Numbered from the stretch's first letter, positions 46,789 through 56,834 are shown. The stretch is 64,000 bases of DNA from Rhizophagus prolifer (GCA_019425655.1 NQWY01033934.1:62001-126000), one strand, 5' to 3'. Notes: generated from the sequence alone by a model not told the origin. Program-made: numbers and translations.

Positions 46789-46984
46789 TTATTTTTAATT
46801 TCTTAATCAATTTTTATTTAAGAAAAACTAAAAAATAATTAAAAATAATAGATTAAAAAAGCTTCGTTCAAAAAAAGAATAAACAATATTAAAAAATACG
46901 ATGCTATGTTGTGGATTTAAGCATGTTTTTTTTGTGAATTATCAACCATAATGTTTCTGAGCTTGTTTGAGACAGAGTTGAGTC

Positions 46985-47500
46985 ATGCCTACATTAGATG
47001 AAATGACAACCGTAACTGATGATCAGTCAGAATTAACCATGTCAGTTTTAATGACCCCTGATATGGCAAATTTTTCAGGTAATGTTCATGGTGGAACAAT
47101 TCTTAAGCTGTTAGACCAAGTCGCCTATGCTTGTGCAAGCCGTTATTCGGGCAGCTATGTGGTCACTTTATCTGTAGATAAAGTGAATTTTAAAGAACCG
47201 ATTTATGTAGGTGAGTTAGTCACCTTCTTGGCAAGTGTGAACCATGTAGGCCGTACTTCAATGGAAGTTGGTATTCGTGTTGAAGCACAAAATATTCAAA
47301 AGCGCACCGTTCGCCATACCAATAGCTGTTATTTCACAATGGTTTCTGTTGATGAGCATGGTAAACCACGCGAAGTTCCTCAATTGAAGCTAGATACCGA
47401 GTGGAAACGCTGTCGATTTGAAGCGGCAGAGCATCGTAAGGTGTTGCGCCTACAAGAAAATCATAATCCTTCTTGTAGCATGTATAAGAAAACGTCTTAA
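46985..47500 (+). CDS. Acyl-CoA thioesterase, hotdog fold (YciA-like)
   Basis: 171 residues, hydrolysing acyl-CoA to free acid and CoA in the cytosol. MTPDMANFSGNVHGGTILKL is the hotdog helix start with the catalytic Asp region (LDQVAYACASRYSG) after it; VDKVNFKEPIYVGELV is the next strand block. The C-terminal 30 residues are charged. It stands alone between two terminators. Confidence 0.88.
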   Translation: MPTLDEMTTVTDDQSELTMSVLMTPDMANFSGNVHGGTILKLLDQVAYACASRYSGSYVVTLSVDKVNFKEPIYVGELVTFLASVNHVGRTSMEVGIRVEAQNIQKRTVRHTNSCYFTMVSVDEHGKPREVPQLKLDTEWKRCRFEAAEHRKVLRLQENHNPSCSMYKKTS

Positions 47501-47510
47501 TTAGATCGAA

Positions 47511-47553
47511 TTAAAAAAAGATCGAACCGCAGCATGGTTCGATCTTTTTTTTA
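47511..47553 (+). terminator. Rho-independent terminator after thioesterase gene
   Basis: Stem AAAAAGATCGAACC / GGTTCGATCTTTTT with a seven-base loop and T-run; it also suits the leftward gene at 47628. Confidence 0.9.
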
Positions 47554-47627
47554 TCACTGAAATTTAACGTCCTGTTTCATTTCAGCAAAATTATCTCTGA
47601 GCTTGGAGGAGAGTACAGAGATAATAA

Positions 47628-47822
47628 TTATTGAGCAGCAGGAGCGGCTTCAGAAGCTGAACCTACAGCGTCAGATGCAGCATTTGCAGTGTTGGCTTGT
47701 TCTTGAGTTGAAACTACAACTTTATCTTCTGGAGCATGAACCTTGTCATGTTTAGAAGCAGCGAAAGTTGAAGCAGCAGTTAAAGCTAGAGTAGTAGCAA
47801 GTAAAGTTTTAGCTAATTTCAT
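47628..47822 (-). CDS. Small Ala-rich secreted protein, unknown
   Basis: 64 residues: signal peptide MKLAKTLLATTLALTAASTF ending with AAS, and a short mature part of about 40 residues rich in Ala, Ser, Glu and Gln. No cysteine in the mature chain. AAGGATGCC precedes the ATG. No family recognised; probably a periplasmic or surface peptide. Confidence 0.75.
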   Translation of the reverse strand: MKLAKTLLATTLALTAASTFAASKHDKVHAPEDKVVVSTQEQANTANAASDAVGSASEAAPAAQ

Positions 47823-48323
47823 TTTATGGCATCCTTAAAATTCATTAAACAATAAATTAAACCTAATCGTTCATACCAACATGAAACCTGTATGGCTGAA
47901 TGATTAAGCTAGGACACATGCTAAGCCGAGCTTTGGATTGCATCAATTAACTTAACAATCTATTACGGCTATCTTAACAATATGAAATATACGGGCCGTT
48001 TATGTGCGTCTACTGTAAAATTACCGCGCTGGTTGAACGTTTAAAATGTGAAAAAATATTTCATGTTGAATAAAAAAAAGTCAGGTTGGTTACGTAAACA
48101 AAACACTCTGGTATGAATTATGAATTCCTTAAAATAGAATATTCCGTTTGACAATAAATTATTTAAAGTAAATTTAGATAAGTAATGAGACTTTATTCTC
48201 ATATTTAAAAATTTTACCCACTTTTTAAAAAGATGACGTCAAAAAGAAAAATCATTTTCATGCCACTTAAACAGTGATATACCTTTCCTAGTTTTTTTTG
48301 AACCTTGTTGATTTGAGTTGCTT
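47823..48323. other. Long intergenic region between divergent genes
   Basis: About 500 bases holding the promoters of the small secreted protein (left) and the COG0523 GTPase (right). A Zur-type palindrome was looked for and not seen. There is no supported reading frame. Confidence 0.45.
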
Positions 48324-49322
48324 GTGAAACTGATTCCCCAAAAAACTGTTCCTACCCATATTATTTCAGGATTTTTAGGGGCAGGGAAAACCACATTATT
48401 ACAGCATTTATTAAGTCAGAAACCCAAAGATGAAGTGTGGGCGGTCTTAATGAATGAGTTTGGTCAAATTGGGGTAGATCAACAACTTTTACCGCAAGAA
48501 CAAGGCTATGCCGTAAAAGAATTATTAGGTGGGTGTTTATGTTGTAGTAGTCAACTCCCCATGCATATTGCTTTGGCTCGTTTGCTAAGTGAACAAAAAC
48601 CAGACCGACTCTTTATTGAACCTACAGGGCTTGGACATCCTTCACAACTGTTTGATCAGTTAACAGAACCTCATTGGCAAAACAGCTTGGCTATGCGTGC
48701 ATTAGTCACGGTTGTGGATGGTAGCCGTTTACATGACACCAATTGGGTTAAGCAAAATCTTTATGAGGATCAGTTGAAAGCTGCCCAGATTGTTGTGGTT
48801 TCTCATGCTGATACGATGTCTTTTGAAGATGAACAAGCATTAGACCAATTGAAACAAGAGTATCAACCTTATCAACAACAATGGTTAACGACAGAGCATG
48901 GTCAACTCGAACTAGCACAAATTGATGTGGCTGCTCGTTTAACAGCGCGCTCTATACAACCTTTACTTAAGCTTCAAAAGCAGATGAGTGAAGCTGAAGT
49001 AGCAAAAGAAATTCGCCAATTGCCTTATCACTATGTTGAGTCAGCGCAGGGATATACTGTTGCAGGCTGGAAATTACCTAAGCGTTGGAAATTCGAATTT
49101 TATGCTTTGCTCGATTTACTCTGTGCACAGCAAGACTGGTTGCGTATTAAGGGAATTTTTCATACAGATCAGGGGTGGAAGACCTTTAACTTTAATCCTG
49201 AACAGTTTAATTATAAGTCTGGTGAAGAAGGCATTGATAACCGTATTGAAATCATTAGCCAACATGAACATGACTGGCTGGCATTTGAAACTGAGTTATT
49301 AACTTGCAGAATTGATGAATAG
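48324..49322 (+). CDS. COG0523 (CobW-family) metal-binding GTPase
   Basis: 332 residues. P-loop SGFLGAGKTTLLQH, switch region MNEFGQIGVDQQLL, the metal-binding C-x-C-C in GGCLCCSSQ, and EPTGLGHP identify a COG0523 metallochaperone GTPase; the C-terminal domain carries SAQGYTVAGWKLPKRWKFEF. Members deliver zinc or other metals. It is shorter than ZigA-type relatives and lacks a His-rich stretch. The GTG at 48324 is favoured since GAG sits six bases before it; TTG at 48318 is too close. Confidence 0.88.
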   Translation: MKLIPQKTVPTHIISGFLGAGKTTLLQHLLSQKPKDEVWAVLMNEFGQIGVDQQLLPQEQGYAVKELLGGCLCCSSQLPMHIALARLLSEQKPDRLFIEPTGLGHPSQLFDQLTEPHWQNSLAMRALVTVVDGSRLHDTNWVKQNLYEDQLKAAQIVVVSHADTMSFEDEQALDQLKQEYQPYQQQWLTTEHGQLELAQIDVAARLTARSIQPLLKLQKQMSEAEVAKEIRQLPYHYVESAQGYTVAGWKLPKRWKFEFYALLDLLCAQQDWLRIKGIFHTDQGWKTFNFNPEQFNYKSGEEGIDNRIEIISQHEHDWLAFETELLTCRIDE

Positions 49323-49364
49323 AGAACATTGAAAAGATAGCTCAATGTTCTCAAAAATCTTCAT

Positions 49365-50627
49365 CTATTTTTTAATGTCGAGTACAGCTTTAGCTTGGGC
49401 ATGATCAATATCTTTTTCCCAATGGGCAATGACTACGGTCGCAACACAGTTACCAATTAAGTTAGTACAGGCACGGATAATCCCAATAAACCAATCTACA
49501 GACAGTAAAAGTACTAAGCCAATTGCAGGTAAGCTTGGAATAACTGAAAGTGTAGCCGCAAGAATAACTAAAGCTGACCCTGGAATACCATGCGCACCTT
49601 TAGAGGTAATCAGTGAAACCAGTAAAATAGCTAACAAGTCATGCATAGAAAGATCGATATTGCAGGCCTGCGCAATAAAAATCACTCCTAATGTTAAATA
49701 AATGGAAAAGCCATCTAAGTTAAAAGAATAACCGGTTGGAATGACTAGACCGACTGTTGAGTCTTTTATGCCTAGGTTCTTAAGCTTTTTCATGACTTGA
49801 GGAAGGACCGAGTCGGAAGAGGCAGTACCTAAAACAATGGCAAGTTCATCTTTAAAATAGCCTACAAATTTGAAAATGTTCAGGCCAGCAAGCTTTAGAA
49901 TTAAACCTAGAACAATGACAACAAATAAAATGCAGGTTGCATAAAAGAGTAAAACTAAATAACCGAGTTGCAGGAGTGAGTCTGATCCAAATTTTGCAGT
50001 GGTATAGGCAACTGAACCGAATACCCCAATTGGAGCTAAGCGAATGATTAGCCCCATAATTTTAAAGAAGACTTCAGAGAAAGCTTCAAGTGCCTGACGT
50101 ACTAGCTCTGCTAAATGTTTAGGAATTAAAAGTAGCGATACGCCAAATAAAATCGCGATGAGTAAAACTTGTAAAATATCGCCGTTGGCAAAAGCGCTAG
50201 TAAATGTTTTTGGAATAATATTAAGAAGAAAATCTGAACCTGTATGCATGTCGTGAGCACGTTCGGTATAGGTACTTAAATCTTTAGCATCTAAATGGCT
50301 AATATCAATATTCATACCGACGCCCGGTTTAAAGACATAAGCAACAATAATTCCCAAAATTAAAGCAATACTTGTGACTACTTCAAAATAGAGAATCGTT
50401 TTTGCACCGACTTTGCCCATTTTTTTAATATCGTTTGCACCATAAATTCCCAGTACTACGACACAAAATACAATTGGTGCAATCAACATTTTAATCAGTG
50501 AAATAAAACCATCACCAAGGGGTTTTAAAGCTAGAGAGAAGTCATGAAAAGCAAGTCCTACTGCAATACCGAGGAAGAGAGCGCAGAGAACTTGTAGGAA
50601 TAAACTACGTTTAAGTTTTTGCCACAT
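49365..50627 (-). CDS. dctA: C4-dicarboxylate/cation symporter, DctA-like
   Basis: 420 residues of the DAACS (glutamate/dicarboxylate) family, sodium- or proton-coupled uptake of succinate, fumarate and malate. The hairpin motif reads GTASSDSVLPQVMKKL where DctA has TSSSESALP; PTGYSFNLDGFSIYLTLGVI and ACTNLIGNCVATVVIAHWE follow. The latter favours DctA over GltP. Some positions (TASSDSV, DWFIGI) differ from the common form, so the substrate range may be shifted. Single gene. Confidence 0.85.
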   Translation of the reverse strand: MWQKLKRSLFLQVLCALFLGIAVGLAFHDFSLALKPLGDGFISLIKMLIAPIVFCVVVLGIYGANDIKKMGKVGAKTILYFEVVTSIALILGIIVAYVFKPGVGMNIDISHLDAKDLSTYTERAHDMHTGSDFLLNIIPKTFTSAFANGDILQVLLIAILFGVSLLLIPKHLAELVRQALEAFSEVFFKIMGLIIRLAPIGVFGSVAYTTAKFGSDSLLQLGYLVLLFYATCILFVVIVLGLILKLAGLNIFKFVGYFKDELAIVLGTASSDSVLPQVMKKLKNLGIKDSTVGLVIPTGYSFNLDGFSIYLTLGVIFIAQACNIDLSMHDLLAILLVSLITSKGAHGIPGSALVILAATLSVIPSLPAIGLVLLLSVDWFIGIIRACTNLIGNCVATVVIAHWEKDIDHAQAKAVLDIKK

Positions 50628-50817
50628 AAGTCATCAAATCAAAAGAGAGGAATACAAACCCTTCAAAGCAAAAAGCCCGCCAACTTGGAAAGCGCTTGGA
50701 TGTTTTGGAAGAAGATGCAAATTTAGAGTGAAAGAAGTTTTGTGTTACTGCGTTTTTTCTATAATTTTTTAATCGAAATCGAGTATTCTTAGCGCCAAAT
50801 TTTTGGACATATTAACC

Positions 50818-51348
50818 ATGGCGCTTAAAGCAACAATTTATAAGGCAGACTTGAATATTGCCAATATGGATGACCATATCTATGGCGATTATCAATTGAC
50901 GCTTGCATTGCATCCTTCAGAAACTTTAGAACGGTTAATGGTTCGTGTTATGGCATTTGCACGTTTTGCAAGTGACAGTCTTGAATTTACTAAAGACCTT
51001 TTTGAAACCGATGAGCCTGCACTTTGGCAAAAAGACTTAACAGGTCAGTTAGAAAATTGGATTGAAGTCGGTTTACCTTCTGAAGATAAAGTGAAAAAAG
51101 CCAGTGCTCGTTGTAAAGCTGTAGCAATTGTTGCGTATGGTTCACAGGTCGAAGACTGGTGGAAGAGAAACAGTAAAATTAAAACATTAAGTAATGTCCA
51201 AGTTTGGCAAATTGCACCTGAAAGTACAACAGAGTTAGAACAGCTTTGTGAACGTACGATGCAGTTACAGTTAAACGTTATGGACAATGAGTGGACTTTA
51301 CTAGGCGAAAATGGCCAAGCAAATGTAGTGTGGACTCAATTACAGTAA
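50818..51348 (+). CDS. YaeQ-family protein
   Basis: 176 residues from the ATG at 50818 (MALKATIYKADLNIANMDDH). The start and the LALHPSETLERLMVRVMAF, WIEVGLPSEDKVKKAS segments are characteristic of YaeQ, a PD-(D/E)xK-fold family with unclear function, once linked to RfaH-related phenotypes. The TTG start five codons upstream is unnecessary. Confidence 0.9.
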   Translation: MALKATIYKADLNIANMDDHIYGDYQLTLALHPSETLERLMVRVMAFARFASDSLEFTKDLFETDEPALWQKDLTGQLENWIEVGLPSEDKVKKASARCKAVAIVAYGSQVEDWWKRNSKIKTLSNVQVWQIAPESTTELEQLCERTMQLQLNVMDNEWTLLGENGQANVVWTQLQ

Positions 51349-51435
51349 AATTGGAAAGCGCAACAAAATTTACAAAACTAGTTGCTAGACTAAAGATTGA
51401 GTCTGGGCTGTGAATTTAAATGAAACGGAAATGTT

Positions 51436-51777
51436 ATGATCACTGAATTAGAAATTATCGATTTAAAAGTAGGCGAAGGTAAGGAAGCGGTTAAAGGTGC
51501 CTTAATTACCACTCACTATACAGGTTGGTTAGAGGACGGTACCAAATTCGACTCTTCAATTGACCGCGGAAATTATTTCGAATGTGTCATTGGTACAGGC
51601 CGTGTGATTAAAGGTTGGGACCAAGGCATCATGGGAATGAAAGTGGGCGGAAAACGTAAACTTATTGTTCCTGCGCATTTGGCTTATGGGGAACGCAAAA
51701 TGGGCAAAGTTATTCCGGCGAACTCAAATTTGATTTTTGAAATTGAGTTATTTGACGTAAAAACTCGCGATGAATGA
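51436..51777 (+). CDS. FKBP-type peptidyl-prolyl cis-trans isomerase
   Basis: 113 residues, a single FKBP domain without signal peptide, hence cytosolic. THYTGWLEDGTKFDSSIDRG, VIKGWDQGIMGMKVGGKRKL and IPAHLAYGER-like VPAHLAYGERKMG are the classical FKBP strands and active site (Trp, Tyr). It speeds proline isomerisation during folding. Single gene with its own upstream gap. Confidence 0.93.
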   Translation: MITELEIIDLKVGEGKEAVKGALITTHYTGWLEDGTKFDSSIDRGNYFECVIGTGRVIKGWDQGIMGMKVGGKRKLIVPAHLAYGERKMGKVIPANSNLIFEIELFDVKTRDE

Positions 51778-52013
51778 AATCAAAATTTTGCCGTTTGATT
51801 TTTTTATATAAGCTTTAAATATGAATATATTCGTTATTTATATTTTAGCTTTTTGAATATTTAAGATTATTTTCAGTTTATTTGATTATAAAGGTGAACT
51901 GAAAAACTGTTCATTTTGGGCAGTTTAAACTTAAGGGCTAAATAGACGTCGGTTTTAGTTCTTAAGTTTAAATTTCACATAAATAATCTATATTGCTATT
52001 GAGACGCTATTTC

Positions 52014-54008
52014 ATGATTACCCGCTTTGCATCTCCTTTGTTGAATCTAACGCTTGGCTTGGCTTTAGCAGGCTTGTCAGGTATGGCATTAGCTGCTCCT
52101 CCTAAAATAGATGCTTCAGAACTTACTGTTATTGGCTATCATGAAATTACCGATACTAAGAATGCCTTAATTCCTCAATATGCGGTGACTACGAAACAAT
52201 TTAGTGAGCATATCGATTGGCTGCAAAAAAACGGTTTCCATTTCATTACTGTAGACCAGTTAATTCGCGCTCATCAGGGTAAAGTTGCACTGCCAAGCAA
52301 ACCGGTTTTATTAACTGTAGATGATGGTTATCAGACTTTTTATCAAAATGCTTATCCAGTGATTAAGGCTAAGAAAATACCAGTAGTACTTGCTGTTGTT
52401 GGTTCATGGTTAGAGCCAAAAGAAAATCAGAAGGTAGATTTTTCTGGTGAAGAAATTCCACGTGATAAAATCTTAAGCTGGCCTGAACTTAAAGAGATGC
52501 AAGATAGCGGTTTTGTTGAAATTGCAAGCCATAGCTATCACTTACACCGTGGTATTAATGGTAATCCACAAGGAAACTCTGAACCTGCGGCAACCACACG
52601 TTTTTATGATGATAAAACTAAAACATATGAAAACGACAGCCAGTATCAGGCTCGAATCTATAATGATTTGAAAAAGAATAATCAGTTGCTCAAACAACAT
52701 GGTATACGTTCGCCACGTATTATGGTTTGGCCATACGGTCGCTACAATATGCAAACGGTTCAGATTGCTAAAAAGCTTGGTATGCCAATTACCATCACAC
52801 TTGATGATGGAGCAGATCATGCTAAACAATCTCTACAGAATATGAGCCGTATTTTGGTAGAAGGCGGAATGAGTACCAATGATTTGGCTCAAGAGATTAA
52901 AAACCGTGAATTAAACTTAACGGATAACAATCGCCCGCAAAAAATTATGCATGTTGATCTGGACTATATTTATGATCCAGATCCGAAACAACAAGAGCGT
53001 AATTTAGGTAATCTACTCGACCGTATTAATGCGATGGGCGTAAACACGGTTTATTTACAAGCTTTCTCTGATGCAGATGCTAATGGTTCTGCCGATATGG
53101 TATACTTCCCAAATCGACATATTCCTATGCGTGCTGATCTATTCAACCGTGTTGCATGGCAAATTCAAACACGTACGCCTGTAAGCCGTATTTATGCGTG
53201 GATGCCTTTATTGGCATGGGAACTACCAAAAACTGATCCTGTATCAAAAGATTTGGTTGTAACCCAGCAGGATAAAACGAGTGAGCATCTCAATATGGGA
53301 TACATTCGCTTAAGTCCTTTTTCACCTGAAGCGCGTCAAACTATCCGTGAAATATATGAAGATTTAGCGAAGTCATCGTCTTTCAATGGAATTTTATTCC
53401 ATGACGATGTGACTCTGTCTGATTATGAAGATGCAAGCCCAGATGCCTTAAAAGCTTATGCGAAACAAGGTTTACCAACAGACTTGGCAAAAATTCGTGC
53501 AAATGACGAAGATTTGCAGAAGTGGACTGCATATAAAACAAGATATTTAGATGATTTTGCGATGGAGCTTGTTGGTGAGGTTCGTCAGTATGAGCCATTC
53601 CTGCTTACAGCACGTAATTTATATGCACAAGTGGCTTTAAAACCATATGCGGAAAATTGGTACTCTCAGTCACTTGAAGAGTCATTAAACCGTTATGATT
53701 TTACTGCTATTATGGCGATGCCTTATATGGAGCAAGTGAAGAACCAAGATCAATTCTATAAAGATATGGTTGATCGTGTGAAACAGTATCCAAATGGCAT
53801 TAAGAAAACAGTTTTTGAGCTACAAGCAACGAACTGGCGTAATAACGAAAAGGTACCTTCAACTGAAATGGCTGCGACAATTCACTCTCTCTATGAACAA
53901 GGTGCAATGCATGTTGCATATTACCCAGATGACCCAATTAAAGATCATCCGGACGTGAACGTGATGCATAAAGCATTTGCTGAAAAGTCATCTCGTCTTG
54001 TGCCGTAG
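52014..54008 (+). CDS. pgaB: Poly-N-acetylglucosamine N-deacetylase PgaB
   Basis: 664 residues. Partly deacetylates PNAG in the periplasm before export. The N-terminal polysaccharide deacetylase domain has VIGYHEITD, the metal Asp in TVDDGYQTFY, and the His pair in IASHSYHLHRG; the C-terminal glycoside-hydrolase-like domain starts MHVDLDYIYDPDPKQQ. The signal peptide ends in GMALAAPP with no lipobox Cys, whereas E. coli PgaB is a lipoprotein. The start at 52014 gives the cleaner signal; 51993 is possible. pgaC follows after 13 bases, but no pgaA precedes. Confidence 0.93.
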   Translation: MITRFASPLLNLTLGLALAGLSGMALAAPPKIDASELTVIGYHEITDTKNALIPQYAVTTKQFSEHIDWLQKNGFHFITVDQLIRAHQGKVALPSKPVLLTVDDGYQTFYQNAYPVIKAKKIPVVLAVVGSWLEPKENQKVDFSGEEIPRDKILSWPELKEMQDSGFVEIASHSYHLHRGINGNPQGNSEPAATTRFYDDKTKTYENDSQYQARIYNDLKKNNQLLKQHGIRSPRIMVWPYGRYNMQTVQIAKKLGMPITITLDDGADHAKQSLQNMSRILVEGGMSTNDLAQEIKNRELNLTDNNRPQKIMHVDLDYIYDPDPKQQERNLGNLLDRINAMGVNTVYLQAFSDADANGSADMVYFPNRHIPMRADLFNRVAWQIQTRTPVSRIYAWMPLLAWELPKTDPVSKDLVVTQQDKTSEHLNMGYIRLSPFSPEARQTIREIYEDLAKSSSFNGILFHDDVTLSDYEDASPDALKAYAKQGLPTDLAKIRANDEDLQKWTAYKTRYLDDFAMELVGEVRQYEPFLLTARNLYAQVALKPYAENWYSQSLEESLNRYDFTAIMAMPYMEQVKNQDQFYKDMVDRVKQYPNGIKKTVFELQATNWRNNEKVPSTEMAATIHSLYEQGAMHVAYYPDDPIKDHPDVNVMHKAFAEKSSRLVP

Positions 54009-54021
54009 ACGAGGCTGAAAC

Positions 54022-55278
54022 ATGACAATCTTTGCTGCAATATGGTCGCAGGCTCTAAAGTTCGTTTTTTATTATCCATTGTTTATGTCATATCTATGGA
54101 TGATTGGTGCGATCATTTTCTATTGGAAAGAACGTAAGGCTCCACCTTACGATCAACCGGCTCCATTAGAAAGCTATCCGAAAGTTGCTGTACTTATTCC
54201 TTGCTTTAACGAAGGTGATAATGCAGAGGAAACCATTAGTCACGCTTTAAAATTGGATTACCCTAATTTTGAAGTCATTGCGATTAACGATGGTAGTTCG
54301 GATAATACGGGTGAAGTCCTAGATCGTTTAGCTGAACAATACGAAAAACTTCGTGTTGTTCACCTTGCACAAAACCAAGGTAAAGCAATGGGCTTACAGG
54401 CTGGTAGCCTCATGACCGATGCCGAGTTTTTAATTGGTATCGATGGGGATGCTTTGCTTGACCCGCATGCAGCAAAATGGATGATTCGTCATTTTCTTCA
54501 GAATCCAACAGTTGCAGCCGTAACTGGAAACCCACGTATTCGTACGCGTTCAACTTTGTTAGGACGTATTCAAGTCGGTGAGTTTTCTTCGATTGTGGGA
54601 ATGATTAAACGTGCGCAGCGTACATTTGGTCGTTTGTTTACGGTGTCTGGTGTAATTACGGCTTTCCGTAAAAGTGCTGTTCACCAAGTCGATTATTGGT
54701 CACCAAATATGTTGACCGAAGACATCGATATTACTTGGAAATTGCAACGTGCAGGCTGGGACATTCGTTTTGAACCGAATGCCTTGGTCTGGATTTTAAT
54801 GCCTGAAACATTAAACGGATTGTGGAAACAGCGTTTACGTTGGGCAATGGGTGGGGCACAGGTATTAATTAAAAATATTGATGTGTTCACCAAACCAAAA
54901 TTGAATTTTTTATGGCCTTTAATGTTTGAGCTTTGCTTAACTTTAGTCTGGTCATATTTAATGCTGGCAATGGCTTTATTGTGGTTGGTACATTTTATTT
55001 TCCCAGTCCCTGCATTAGCCGTTGTGAGTTCCCCATTTTTACCGTATGGTACAGGTATTTTATTGGGGGCAACCTGTCTAATTCAGTTTGCTTTAAGCAA
55101 ATGGATGGATAGTCGTTATGAACCGAATCTAGGAAAAAACTATTTCTGGATGATTTGGTATCCATTGGTCTTTTGGCTAATCACCATTTCGGCAACCATT
55201 GTGGCATTTCCAAAAGTCTTACGACGTGGAGATGAGAAACGAGCACGTTGGGTGAGCCCTGATCGGGGCATTCGTTAG
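54022..55278 (+). CDS. pgaC: PNAG synthase glycosyltransferase PgaC
   Basis: 418 residues, an inner-membrane family-2 glycosyltransferase polymerising UDP-GlcNAc into PNAG. One N-terminal helix, the GT2 domain (PCFNEGDNAEET, INDGSSDNTG, GIDGDALLDP, TEDIDITWKLQRAG, and QRLRWAMGG as the QxxRW motif), then a cluster of C-terminal helices. All catalytic Asp residues are present. It lies between pgaB and pgaD in one operon. Confidence 0.95.
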   Translation: MTIFAAIWSQALKFVFYYPLFMSYLWMIGAIIFYWKERKAPPYDQPAPLESYPKVAVLIPCFNEGDNAEETISHALKLDYPNFEVIAINDGSSDNTGEVLDRLAEQYEKLRVVHLAQNQGKAMGLQAGSLMTDAEFLIGIDGDALLDPHAAKWMIRHFLQNPTVAAVTGNPRIRTRSTLLGRIQVGEFSSIVGMIKRAQRTFGRLFTVSGVITAFRKSAVHQVDYWSPNMLTEDIDITWKLQRAGWDIRFEPNALVWILMPETLNGLWKQRLRWAMGGAQVLIKNIDVFTKPKLNFLWPLMFELCLTLVWSYLMLAMALLWLVHFIFPVPALAVVSSPFLPYGTGILLGATCLIQFALSKWMDSRYEPNLGKNYFWMIWYPLVFWLITISATIVAFPKVLRRGDEKRARWVSPDRGIR

Positions 55279-55364
55279 ATGAAATGCAAGAGTCATGAGA
55301 TTTTAAAGATCGTGCTGTATTGATGTCTGGGGAAAACCGCAGCACTTCGTTAGGTAAAAGAGAA

Positions 55365-55784
55365 ATGAAGACAAATTCGTTGATTATTGATTTACGTCGT
55401 CAATTACCGTGGCACAAGCGCTATGTTTCTACAACAAGCACAGCCATGATGTGGGGCGGTTGGTTGTTGTTGTGGCGTCCGTTCGTGTTTGTATGGCTAT
55501 TGGTTGAACTACAAAAAACACATTTGGTACACCGTTTATTTAGTGCCTTTGGTGTGGGAATTGAGCATGGCTTTACAGCACTCATTGCTTGTGCAATTGG
55601 TTTGTTGCTATGGAGTCATATTTTGCCTGAACGCCGTGTGGGTGGTGATGAACTTGACATGAAGCAGACAGATGATTATGCACGCTACTTTGATTTACCT
55701 GAGCAAGAAATTGAGCAGGGACGTAGCCAAAAAATTACGATAGTTCACCACGATGAATTAGGTAAAATTGTTAGAGTTGAATAA
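55365..55784 (+). CDS. pgaD: PgaD, accessory subunit of PNAG synthase
   Basis: 139 residues from the ATG at 55365; the frame from 55320 adds 15 codons with no ribosome site. Two membrane helices (AMMWGGWLLLWRPFVFVWLL and ALIACAIGLLLWSHIL) and a cytosolic tail, as in E. coli PgaD (137 residues), which binds PgaC and senses cyclic di-GMP with it. The family is weakly conserved, so the call leans on length, topology and position after pgaC. Confidence 0.85.
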   Translation: MKTNSLIIDLRRQLPWHKRYVSTTSTAMMWGGWLLLWRPFVFVWLLVELQKTHLVHRLFSAFGVGIEHGFTALIACAIGLLLWSHILPERRVGGDELDMKQTDDYARYFDLPEQEIEQGRSQKITIVHHDELGKIVRVE

Positions 55785-55797
55785 GCCAAATTAATTC

Positions 55798-55831
55798 AAG
55801 AAAGCCCACATTATGTGGGCTTTCTTTTTAT
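55798..55831 (+). terminator. Rho-independent terminator after pgaD
   Basis: Perfect stem AAGAAAGCCCACAT / ATGTGGGCTTTCTT with a one-base centre followed by TTTT. Confidence 0.9.
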
Positions 55832-55887
55832 ATATGTTTTTAGAGAGTAATAAGTTTTAAATCTTGAAGGGTGTGTCTGAGTAGTCT

Positions 55888-56676
55888 TTATTTACCTTTG
55901 AAAACAGGTGGACGCTTTTGTAACATGGCAAAAACACCTTCTTGAACATCTTCTGTGGTCAGCAAAGGCTGTAAATGAGTTTGCAATTGATTAAAAGCAG
56001 TTTCATAGCCATCATTAATGGCTTCACGTGCAGAGGCAAGAGTGGCTTTGACAGCAAGTGGCGCAGCTTGCGCGATATTTTCAGCCAGTTCTATTGCTCG
56101 GTTAAGCTCGGTCCCTTCAGGACATATTTCTGTAATCAGATTCATATCAAATGCTGCTTTTGCATCGAAAGAGTCACCAGTGAGTAAATAACGCATGGCT
56201 TTGGCCCAACCAGCAGCTTGAGTAAAGCGAGCAGTCGCGCCGCCAAAAGGTAAGATGCCACGTTGGACTTCCATTTGCGCAAATTGAGTATTTTCACTTG
56301 CAATTGCAAGATCTGCATTAAGAAATAGTTCGATACCCGCGGTATAACAGTAGCCCTGTACAGCTACAATTAATGGTTTACTCAGTTTTCGGCCAACTGT
56401 ACCCCATGGGTTAATTTCTTCATCATTAAAATCGAACACGCCTGTAGCAAGCTTAGGTTGTAACTCAATTAAATCTAAACCCGCCGTAAAATGGTCGCCA
56501 TGAGCAAAAATAATCGCACAGCGCAGAGCATCATTATTTTCATATTCTGTAAGCGCTAGAGATAAATCTTTAATGAGGTGGCTATCAAAGGCATTGCGTT
56601 TTGCTGCCCGATCTAAACCAATTAAAAAAATATGTCCTCGAGTTTCACGGCTGACTTTTCCTTCTTGATTTGACAT
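55888..56676 (-). CDS. Enoyl-CoA hydratase/isomerase (crotonase) family protein
   Basis: 262 residues with the crotonase fold: IFLIGLDRAAKRNAFDSHLI at the start, the oxyanion segments GDHFTAGLDL and VQGYCYTAGIEL, and RGILPFGGATARFT. The Glu usually at the second catalytic place reads differently around AGIELFLNADLA, so hydratase activity is not certain. Such proteins act on acyl-CoA in fatty-acid or amino-acid breakdown. Monocistronic. Confidence 0.85.
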   Translation of the reverse strand: MSNQEGKVSRETRGHIFLIGLDRAAKRNAFDSHLIKDLSLALTEYENNDALRCAIIFAHGDHFTAGLDLIELQPKLATGVFDFNDEEINPWGTVGRKLSKPLIVAVQGYCYTAGIELFLNADLAIASENTQFAQMEVQRGILPFGGATARFTQAAGWAKAMRYLLTGDSFDAKAAFDMNLITEICPEGTELNRAIELAENIAQAAPLAVKATLASAREAINDGYETAFNQLQTHLQPLLTTEDVQEGVFAMLQKRPPVFKGK

Positions 56677-56834
56677 ATTGTCGCGCTCTTTATTTGTGTT
56701 TCATTATCTTTTAAACAATCATTTAAAAACGATCAAATACAATTTGTTGATGACTTGGTAAGTGAAAATAAAAGCATGCTGTCAATACTCGTCAAAAGTC
56801 AACCTGACGCATAGATGTATCAGGTTGAACAAGT

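Noticed and set aside
47823-48323. Search for a zinc-uptake-regulator box before the COG0523 gene
   Set aside because: No palindrome of the expected kind could be found, so no regulatory claim is made.
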